Shown here one piece after another: positions 36,502-44,758 of a DNA stretch of 64,000 nucleotides. Numbering within the stretch: position 1 is the first letter of the stretch; each line of letters begins with the position of its first letter. A model generated the notes under the pieces. It searched no databases, had not been told where the DNA came from, and was given only the letters and a program-made list of their open reading frames with translations. Position numbers and translations under genes: made by a program. Source of the DNA: Chaunax sp. Z400. Taxonomy: Eukaryota; Chordata; Actinopteri; Lophiiformes; Chaunacidae. The stretch lies in assembly GCA_037577475.1 (NCBI GenBank), contig CM075184.1, positions 9,381,594-9,445,593 on the forward strand, read 5' to 3'.

Positions 36502-37328
36502 AGCAGAGTCAATGTCCCTTTACTCAGATGATGAAGTCTAGGTGAGGGTTTATTCCATTCTCCATCTAACTTGAGTTCATTTGTTGGATTTTATTGTTTT
36601 CTGATTTAAACTGAAACTTATTTTGCTCTTTTTTTAAAACCAGAACAAGAACATGTAGATATTGTGTTTGCAAGGTCATATCAATCAGAAAGTATGTGAT
36701 TAATCCAGATGTGTTTGTCTCTGTTTGATGAAGCCAAAAGTTTGGATCTGGATCTGGATTTATGACTCAAATAAATTAGTGTAAAGCCAAATTCACCTGT
36801 AAGTAAAACATCTGGTAGACAAATTGCTTTTGTGAGCTTTTGATAAAATCTCTTGCGCCTGAGGGCATTTTCTTGATTTTTATTTTATATTGTTCTTAAA
36901 TTCACCTTTAAGGTGCTTGCATATAATACACAATTTTTTTCTGTAAACTTTTACATTACAATTCAATTTTTTGGTAGAGCTCCACTTCATCATTGTCCAT
37001 AAACTCAGTTACTCTCAGTCAATGGGTTACAGCTCATAAAAACACTGTCCGTGTGCACACTCTGTGCGGCCTGTTGCATTTCAGTTGTGCAATCTGTACC
37101 AATGCCCTGCAGTTGTGTGACTGGTCAAAACGTTTACGTATATGCGGCATTTAGGAACACTCGGAAGTGGGAAATATTCACATTAACATGGCTCAGACCG
37201 GGCGTTTAAGGGTATCGTGTATATTTAGTACTCAAGAATAACCTGGGTTACAATGGTTTGTGTGCAATTTTTTTTTCCCCAATGAAACACATTTTTCGAT
37301 TACCTTTTTCAATATGTATTTTTTCAAA
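36502..37328. other. Unique DNA, nothing recognised
   Basis: AT-rich sequence up to the TA dinucleotide that flanks the Pogo-like transposon. Confidence 0.45.
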
Positions 37329-37341
37329 TAGGGGGAGACTA

Positions 37342-37726
37342 GTTGTAACATGGGGAGAGTTGTAACACCACCATTTCCAGCAATCATGGATAAGATAGGA
37401 GTCACATGATCATTTCAGTATTTACTCACTTCCTCCCTGATCCCACATGGTGGTTGTCAAGGCTGGAAACAGGTGTATGCAGATTCTACAGCAAAAAACC
37501 TGATTTGGAGGTAAATACATTTTTTGACCAACACTATATTTTGTTTAGTACTTCTATTTTTGCAGATAAAACCAAATGACTTATATTAGATTAAATTGTA
37601 GTTTCTCACGTAAAATGTGATGCATTTTCCTCTGCTAATTTCAAACCACTGAGCAAATACAGCTAGCTAAACAATGGCTGACAGGGGTGGGGTGGGTTGT
37701 AACTAATCTCTCAAAAGTGTTACAAC
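37342..37726. promoter_or_regulatory. Subterminal GTTGTAAC motif cluster, left end
   Basis: Exact octamers lie at 37342-37349, 37359-37366, 37696-37703 (plus) and 37719-37726 (minus). Three of the four are preceded by a G-rich lead such as 'ggggaga' or 'ggggtg', giving a longer shared word near GGGGAKRGTTGTAAC. Sites of this kind near transposon ends commonly bind the transposase; that role is inferred. Confidence 0.6.
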
Positions 37727-37779
37727 CATCCCCTTACATACCACTAGTAACATTTTATTGATTTTAATAATTTTATAGA

Positions 37780-38088
37780 GTGCCCAGGCAGTGGAAAAGA
37801 AAGACTGACAGAGGTGTGCCTGCCAGTGTTTTAAAAGAAACATCTAATGAAGTCACAAAGAAGGGCAAGTCAGTCAGATCAGTTGCAAAGGCACATGGGA
37901 TCTGCCATGTAACTCTGAGGAGATATTGCAAATCACTGCAGAAGCTGAGAGACCAGGGCTCCACTGATCTTCCCAGTGTAGATGACCAGAGCAGCAAAAA
38001 CAAAGTTTTTTCTGAGGTCCAGGAGGAAGTGTTGGCTGACTATTTGTCTCAGGCAGCAGACCTGTATTATGGACTGACTCCACATGAG
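37780..38088 (+). pseudogene. Pogo-like transposase, exon 1 (DNA-binding domains)
   Basis: This 103-codon exon would bind the transposon ends. It opens with GTG where ATG is expected, reading 'PRQWKRKTDRGVPASV'. A pipsqueak-type helix-turn-helix follows ('SVRSVAKAHGICHVTLRRY', about residues 31-49), and then the start of a CENP-B-type domain ('EEVLADYLSQAADLYYGLTPHE', broken by the splice site). The exon ends GAG|GTAAGC, a consensus donor, in phase 0. The next exon begins GTGAGAAAG, giving 'PHE-VRKFAY', which agrees with relatives that read through this junction. There is no ATG in frame nearby, so the start has been lost by mutation or lies in an unseen 5' exon ('ttttatag' just upstream could be an acceptor). 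Confidence 0.75.
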
Positions 38089-38212
38089 GTAAGCATATTA
38101 CAGGTTAGCCACTGGAGACCAAAGTAGAATTGAATACTAGCATAGCTGCAAACAAATTGAAAGTGACTTTTTTTGTCTTTGTACTCAGGTTTTCTATTAC
38201 ACTTTCTTTTAG
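38089..38212 (+). other. 124-bp intron in the Pogo-like transposase gene
   Basis: Donor GAG|GTAAGC at 38088/38089 and acceptor 'ttcttttag|GTG' at 38212/38213, with a T-rich stretch before the acceptor. Reading through the intron gives non-homologous sequence and stops, whereas removing it joins the two conserved halves in phase. This is inferred from conservation, not from transcripts. Confidence 0.7.
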
Positions 38213-39279
38213 GTGAGAAAGTTTGCATATCAACTGGTAGTAACATATAACATCAAACACCCACAAACATGGGATGAAAAGCAGATGGCAGGGCCTGACT
38301 GGTTCACATTCTTGATGAAGCAGAACCCCAGCCTGTCAATCCAAAGTCCAGAGACAACCAGCCTTACACGGTCCACAAGTTTCAACCACACAGATGTGGA
38401 ATGTTTCTTCAACAGCCTTGGACAGGTCATTGAGAGATGCAACTTAGATGGGAGTGACATATGGAATGTAGACTGATTGGTGTAAAAACAGTCCAGTTAC
38501 CAGACCGTGTTGTTGCACGTCCTGGAATCAGGCAAGTGGGTGCGATGACATCGGGTGAGAGAGGTGTGCTCGTGTCAGTAGCATGTGCTGTGCAAGCGAT
38601 GGGAAATGCAATTCCCCCCCTCTTTGTATTCCCCCGTAAACGTTACAAAGAATACTTTATTCAGAGTGGGCCAAGAGGGAGTGCCGGAAGCGGTAATGCC
38701 TCAGGATGGATGAAAGAGGAAGACTTTCTCGTATTCCTTGATCACTTTGCAAAACACACAAACGTCAGCCCAGAGAAGACAGTTTTGCTTTTGCTGGATA
38801 ATCACTGTTCACATATAACTGTGAAAGCTATCGACTTCTGCAAAGAAAAGGGGATTGTGCTACTTACCTTCCCGCCCCACTGCAGCCATAAACTTCAGCC
38901 ATTGGATCGCAGTGTCTACGGCCCATTTAAGAAAATGGTGAACACTGCAAGTGATGCCTGGATGAAGATGGATCCTGCCAAGACGGTGACGATATATGAT
39001 ATTCCAAGAATTGTGAAGACCGCTCTGCCTGCTGCTGCAACACCCAAAAACATTCAAGCCAGTTTCACATCCACAGGTATTTGGCCCTTCAATCCTGACA
39101 TTTTTGAGGAGTGTGACTATGCAACCTCACAAGTCACTGACCGTCCAGACCCAGGTACGTCATTGACATCTGAAGCTTTCCAGCTGCACTCTCCACCAAC
39201 ATTCATTTGTCACCATTGTGACTCTGATTACGAATATACACACAAAGGCAAACACACATTTGTTCTTTTATTTCAATAA
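38213..39279 (+). pseudogene. Pogo-like transposase, exon 2 (CENP-B and DDE domains), frameshifted
   Basis: This part continues the CENP-B-type domain ('VRKFAYQL...MAGPDWFTFLMKQNPSLS') and then holds the catalytic domain that cuts and joins DNA. The three acidic residues are visible: the D of 'IWNVD' at 38471-38473, the D of 'LLLDNHCSH' at 38797-38799, and the D of 'LQPLDRSVYGPF' at 38905-38907, a DDD triad as in Pogo/Tigger. Directly after the first D the frame meets TGA (38474-38476). The conserved continuation ('IGVKTVQLPDRVV') is in another frame, so one base has been lost or two gained there. After that the frame is open for over 260 codons to 39279, ending in a poorly conserved, His/Cys-containing tail. 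AATAAA overlaps the stop region. Confidence 0.8.
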
Positions 39280-39360
39280 ACCTGTTTTTGAAGCATATCA
39301 CATGGTGTGGCCTCTGTTTTTGCTTCTTTTGTCTAATTGTTACACCTTACCCCAGCATGT

Positions 39361-39396
39361 GTTACAACCTACCCTGGTAGTGGGGGAGGTTGTAAC
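39361..39396. promoter_or_regulatory. Subterminal GTTGTAAC motif cluster, right end
   Basis: Exact octamers lie at 39361-39368 (minus) and 39389-39396 (plus, with G-rich lead 'tgggggag'). Near-matches occur at 39339-39346 and 39559-39567. Together with the left cluster they suggest transposase binding sites. Confidence 0.6.
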
Positions 39397-39583
39397 AAAG
39401 GGAAACCATGTATTTGACATCAACTCATGAGGTCTGTGATATTCTTGAAGAGGTTTGAATTGGTTCCATTTGTAGTAAACAATTGTGGGTATGTTGTGTA
39501 AAAGTTTGACAAATCTAGCTCAAAAATTCAGCAAGTAAAAGTTGCTGAAGCAAAAAGTGGTACAACCATACCCAGTCTCCCTA

Positions 39584-40319
39584 CTTATCATATATAAAAA
39601 TCCCTCAGAAACAACACACATGAATCCACCAAACCTCACAGGTGATTGAGAATCGTGTGTGATCTTGCAACATATAGATTGCAGCAAAATGTGAACCTCA
39701 TTTCTACGCAGTTTAAATTAAAAGATTTGAATATAAACATTACAAACACCCCCCACACATACACATACTTAAATTAACCTTGAATGAAACAACACATTGT
39801 ATCATAGTCTCATAAGTCCAAATCCCTGTCAAATCATTTAAAAAATATAATACAGCCTATGAAAATGTTCCTACTTGTCAATCATTTATAAATGTATTTT
39901 TACTGTATTTTTAGTGCAATAGTAAGTACTTGATTTTACTCAAGTATTGATTGATTAATACCATAGGTCAGCAAAAAGCAGCACAAAACCTCTCATTATA
40001 GAACTTCCATCTCCAGTGCAGAGGATCAGAAGGGAACTGGCCCCTAAAAGCATAACAAAGAGCACATAATGACAAAAGAAACAGCATTAGGAGACAGAAA
40101 AAAAGCAGGGGAAAAATGAAAGAGCAGGAGGAGGTAAAGCTGAGAGAGGAAAAGTTTAAAAAGTAATGGAAGAAAATCAGTGCTGGCCCTGACCAATTTG
40201 GTGCCCTTGGCAAGATTTTAGCTGGCCAATTTCACTACCAATCTTCATACACTCACACAGAAACTGCATGCATGTCTTCGAGATTTTTTTAAATTAATTA
40301 AAAATGAATTAATGCAGTC
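39584..40319. other. Unique DNA with a possible transposon edge
   Basis: No gene is recognised. The text 'cagtgctggccctgaccaat' with 'ttggtgcccttggcaag' at about 40180-40215 resembles the edge of a fish class II repeat, but no partner end was found. Confidence 0.35.
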
Positions 40320-41300
40320 TGCATTTACAAACATTGGGTCTTTCTGAAGAGCTCAGTGGATTCAAGCGTTGTTTTGTCATAGGATTCCACCTTTGCAATA
40401 AGACAGTTCGTGAAATTTCTTCCCTGCTGGATATTCCACATCAACTGTAAATGGTATTATTGAAAAGTAGAAGCGTTTGGGAACAACAGCAACTCAGCCA
40501 TGAAGTGGCAAACCACATAAAGTCACAGAGCAGGGTCACCAGGTGCTGAGGCACACAGTGCATAAAAATCTCCAACTCTCTGTTGACTCAATAACTGTAG
40601 AGTTCCATACTTCCTCTGGCATTAACATCAGCATTTATGTGCTTTATTGACTGGGTTTCCATGGCCGAGCAGCTGCATGCAAGCCTCACATCACCAAGCA
40701 CAATGCCAAGCATCGGATGGACTCTGGACTCTGGAGCAGTGGAAACGTTTTCTGTGGAGTGACGAATCACGTTTCTGTCTGGCAGTCTGATGGACGAGTC
40801 TGGGATTGGGTGATGCCAGGAGAACGGTACCTGCCTGACTGCATTGTGCCAACTATAAAGTTTGGTGGAGGAAGGATAATGGTATAGGGTTCTTTTTTAG
40901 GGATTGGGTTTGGCCCCTTAGTTCCAGTGAAGGGAAATCTTAATGCTTCAGCATGACTGTGCCCCAGTGCACAAAGCAAGGTCCATAAAGACATGGTTTG
41001 GTGAGTTTGGTGTGTCCTGCACAGAGGTCTAACCTCAAACCCATCAAACGCCTTTGGGATGAACTGGAATGGAGATTGCGAGCCAGGCCTTCTGCCTGTC
41101 CTCACAAGATAAATGGTCAAAAATTCCCACAGACAATCCAAAATCTTATAGAAAGCCTTCCCCGAAGAGTGGAAGCTATTATAGCTGCAATAGGGGGGAC
41201 CGGCTCTGTATTAATGCCTATTAATTTAGAATGGGTTGTCATAAAAGTAGGTGTAGATGTAAGGGCCACATGTCCCAACACATTTGTTCATCTATACATG
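40320..41300 (+). pseudogene. Tc1-like transposase relic
   Basis: A decayed Tc1/mariner transposase runs along the plus strand. It starts near 'gagctcagtggattcaagcg' (40350), which in relatives encodes the beginning of the N-terminal helix-turn-helix. It passes 'tgggaacaacagcaactcag' (about 40477), 'tgggtttccatggccgagca' (about 40652), a segment translating near 'SDGRVW' and 'PGERYLPDCIVPTIKFGGG' (about 40787-40870), and 'NPIEHLWDEL'-like 'KPIKRLWDELEWRLRARP' (about 41038-41091), with the last catalytic region. It closes with 'NLIESLPRRVEAIIAA' (41140-41190) and the characteristic 3' word 'tgtcccaacacatttgt' (41270). Stops and frameshifts occur throughout and an internal stretch around the second catalytic Asp is deleted. 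Clear terminal inverted repeats were not found. It has no function as a transposase. Confidence 0.85.
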
Positions 41301-42725
41301 TGTTTACATTGGAGTGTGCATTCAATCATCAGGAAAGAAAAGTCCATAATTCCACTATGGTATAAGAAAAAACAGAAATGAGTCATATCAACAAATAAAG
41401 CAGGAATAACGAGTTCACTCATAATTATGAGAGGAGTTTGATTGATCTGATTAGGCCTCATGAGGAAATTACTATGTTTACCACATCATAATTACCAAGT
41501 GGCTGTTTTGATGGTTATGTAAATTAGTTTATTAAAAGCTGACTAACAAAACTGATTAAACAGAGAGGAGCCCGCATCCTTCAGTCAGACCCTTTATGAA
41601 CCTCTGGGGGTAACTTACTTCAATACTGCTAGATACAGGCTGTATACTGTTTAAATAGACATTCTCATGCTTCAGTCCTTATTTGTTGTGTCGATTAAAA
41701 AATACATCGGTATCTGTTGTTTCTAATTGAAGTAGCTCATCATATTTGATTAAGTTGCTGGACATGAATGCACGTTGTAACTGGAGTAGCTTTTGATAAA
41801 AGTGCCATCTTAATAAATGCATTGCAGTCTGACACGTAGCATAGCATTTTTCCATTACGTCCGGCCCAAAGCCGTGGAGGACAGATGAAGAAACTCTTCA
41901 GTGCACCGTCTCATTCTGTTTTAGTGAGAGTGGTGCCATTTAAAAAGTCATTTAAAAATCCATTTACAATCAATTGTAAGAGAAAAAGTTTTTGGCTCAC
42001 AGTAAATTAAAGTGAGACATATTAAGAGTCTTACTCAGCCGTTCTACCCACACACTGTTTTAACTTATGATGCCTTATTAAACCTCTCCTCAGGACTGTG
42101 TGGGTATGTACAGGCTGTTGTACTGGCATCTTGCTCACTTGCAGATCATGTAGTTTGGTGACATCTCTTCATTCACCGTGTGTACCTTCAGCAGAGGTCT
42201 AATTAGCCTGTGTGGGTATTCTCCATATTGGATGTTTAGATGCAAAACGCTCAAACCCAGCAGGAAGACGTCTTCCTGAAGTCATGTATTAGACTTGTTA
42301 CCTCTGCTGGGGAGTTTGTGTTTTCACCGGCGTGTCCTGGGTTGTTTGTTTGTGTTAGCAGGGTTAAACATAACACTACTTGATTGATTTTCTTTGCACT
42401 CTGGGAGTGGTGAGTATGTGACAGGAAGGACGGCATTCAATTCTGAAGTGGATAAGGATAAAGGTGTGGATGCAGGAACTGGACCGGTGGCAAGGAAGTC
42501 GATCAATTACACATAAACTGCCTGATGGATTTTCATAAAACTTGTTTTTTGGGATGATGATTTAAATTTGGATTGGTGTTTGATTTAATTCAAAGGGAAT
42601 GTTTGGCTTTGGCAGGTGGGTGCACTCTACTGAGACATTTCTGTGTTAGTTAGTGGTAATTGTTGAAAAAGTGGCATTATGATTCCTTTATTCAATACTT
42701 TTATCTTCATCTGATTGCCTTTGTT
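41301..42725. other. Unique DNA, nothing recognised
   Basis: AT-rich sequence with no gene, RNA or repeat family identified. Confidence 0.45.
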
Positions 42726-42792
<67 letters not shown>

Positions 42793-43167
42793 ACACAAAC
42801 ACACACAGAGTTTTGGCAGGCAGGACTGTGGTTTAATTTGTAAATTAAACTGTGAAATACAGTTTTACTGCTGCTGTTTTTAAAGTAATAATTCCCCAAA
42901 ACCAGATGCAGAATTGTGGTGTGGAAGACAAATACGTGCTGTATTCTACTCTAAAGCACAGTGATTGTGTTGGGGAAGAGCGGATGATTTAAAAGCTGTC
43001 AGTTTTGCCTCCGTTGAGTTAAATCCTGTTGGCAGTGACTTCAGACATTTCAGTGGTGAAACTGTGTGATACCAGGAGTGAAACAAATTCATACATAATC
43101 GACCCTGATGTGGGTTTTCGGTCTGTGGGGACCACTCTTTCTCCCCCCCCAACACACACACACCCCT

Positions 43168-43256
<89 letters not shown>
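42726..43256. repeat. Two long (CA)n microsatellites
   Basis: CA tracts span 42727-42807 (with a few interruptions at the end) and 43151-43256 (about 45 uninterrupted units after a short C-rich lead). They lie on the same strand about 345 bp apart, with unique DNA between. Frames encoding VC or TH repeats arise from them. Confidence 0.95.
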
Positions 43257-43257
<1 letters not shown>

Positions 43258-44269
43258 CTCCTGCTCGTCTCACACTTCTATGTCCAATCAGTCTCATTTG
43301 TCGTGTGGATTGGCATGAATGTGTTCACTGTGGTTCATTTATCACTGTCATAAAATGCTTTATGCAAACCTTATTTCCTTCCAATTTGTTCTGTTCCAAG
43401 CAGTAAACATGAAGATTGATGAGAACCGTGTTTCATTTATACTTGTTTGAGATAAACGTGCCGTATCCCACTCATGTGTGGAACACAAACACAGCACAGA
43501 AGTTAAGTAATAGTACATCAGAATAAACAACAATCTGCATTGCATATTGAGCACTCAGCTGTCTGTGAACACTTGACTAACACCACATTAAAGTGCACAG
43601 AACAATTTTAGATTCCACCCCAGCCACCGGCCACAGGTGTGTTGTGAGTTTATGTTTATGATGTTGTCACAGTAATGGTGACTTTAAAATTAAAGTAGGG
43701 GTGGCTGATCTGAAACTGAAATCTTTTTTCTCAATTCTGAAATGCCTGGTAGACTATAGCCACACTTGAAAAAGCCTATAATTTTTTTTTCAGTTAGCAC
43801 CATTAAATTACAATATTGCACCATGCTGCTATCCGTAATGTCTGCTGTATTATGTACAATACAATACACCAACCAAAGAAGAGCCAATTGAAGTAATTTG
43901 CGGACAGACAGTTGCTAACATCACTCACAGGTTAAAACAGAAACAGAAACTCTTCTACCAGGGAGTTCTGGCCAAGATGGCAGCATAGTTACAAAGAGTA
44001 AACAATACAAAACAGACAATTTATCATCAGAAAGCACATACAATATAAATAAATTATACAGAGGAAGAAATAAAAGAAGAGAGGCAAACAGGCCATACCA
44101 GAAATATCCATAACACTGTCCGTCACAGGCCAATTTTTACCATGATCTCTATGATTCCCTTGAAAAGTAGCATCTTTAGATCAATCATCATTTAAAGTCA
44201 TCAGAACGTCCACACAAGTTATCCAAGGAAATTTTAAAAAGAGTGAATTCACTTTGGAATCTTATGAAA
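43257..44269. other. Unique DNA flanking the LTR element
   Basis: No gene, RNA or repeat family was identified. This is the pre-insertion flank of the retrotransposon. Confidence 0.45.
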
Positions 44270-44369
44270 GTCTTGTGACAACCCTCTTGTCTTCCTGTTT
44301 GGGCTGCCCTTCCTGTTAGGAGGGAAACAGGAAGGGAATTGATTTCACCTGTACCCGCTGCTCCTCAGC

Positions 44370-44376
44370 TATATAA
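44370..44376 (+). promoter_or_regulatory. LTR TATA box
   Basis: TATATAA about 96 bp into the LTR and about 158 bp before the AATAAA, a usual arrangement for starting the genomic transcript. The copy in the 3' LTR is at 49521-49527. Confidence 0.65.
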
Positions 44377-44533
44377 GCTGGTGGTTTCAGCAGGTTTTTC
44401 TCTCTCTCTCTCTCTATGGGCACATGGACACCGGGTTTGTTTGGTAGATTTCTTTTGTGTTCATATGCTTTGTCCATGCTATCTCACTGATCTACACACA
44501 GTTATATTGTCTTTGGTTAACTATCTTCTGCTA

Positions 44534-44539
44534 AATAAA
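44534..44539 (+). terminator. LTR polyadenylation signal
   Basis: AATAAA within the LTR, followed after about 20-40 bp by T/G-rich 'catgtgttgtcc'. The working copy would be the one in the 3' LTR (49685-49690). Confidence 0.6.
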
Positions 44540-44607
44540 CTATTGGTTAAAAGTCATGTGTTGTCCTCTCCTCTTTGTCCTTCCCTGGAGCCGGGCTGTG
44601 ACAAAGT

Positions 44608-44620
44608 TGGGGGCTCGTCC
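44608..44620 (+). other. Primer binding site, tRNA-Pro type
   Basis: TGGGGGCTCGTCC lies 4 bp after the 5' LTR and complements the 3' end of tRNA-Pro (ending GGACGAGCCCCCA), the same primer used by murine leukaemia-type retroviruses. Thirteen bases match and the next bases diverge. Confidence 0.8.
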
Positions 44621-44758
44621 AAAGGTTGTGATTTGGTATTTTGTAAGCTGCTAAAGAACAGTTTGTTGCTAAGTAGGCTGACTTTAGAAAAGAATAAGTT
44701 GTTGGAGAGTGTCACACATGATGTTAGGATTATAAAGAGCATTCTGAAAGCTAATTTA

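Larger units (their letters stand above)
37331..39581 (+). mobile_element. Pogo/Tigger-like DNA transposon, nearly complete
   Basis: A 2.25-kb element with short inverted ends: left 'gggggagactagttg' and, on the other strand, right 'gggagactgggtatgg'. It is flanked on both sides by TA (37329-37330 and 39582-39583), the target duplication used by Tc1/mariner/Pogo elements. It holds one transposase gene in two exons, with 'aataaa' at 39275-39280. Six exact copies of GTTGTAAC or its complement lie only in the first 400 bp and last 225 bp. A frameshift and a missing ATG make this copy inactive as a source of transposase, though its ends may still be substrates. Confidence 0.8.
44274..44603 (+). 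repeat. 5' LTR of the Gmr1-like element
   Basis: 330 bp, TGTGACA at both ends. It contains a TATA box (44370-44376), a TC microsatellite stretch (about 44399-44414) and AATAAA (44534-44539), so U3, R and U5 can be placed approximately. It is the same as the 3' LTR at every position compared by eye. Confidence 0.95.

Noticed and set aside
42627..43406. VC- and TH-repeat reading frames over 90 codons
   Set aside because: Translation of CA microsatellites; the non-repeat parts have no recognisable domain.
44339..44758. Open frame extending upstream of gag through the 5' LTR
   Set aside because: The same 88 codons occur in the 3' LTR (49490 onwards), so this is LTR sequence. The transcript would start inside it, and the first ATG after the LTR is at 44759.
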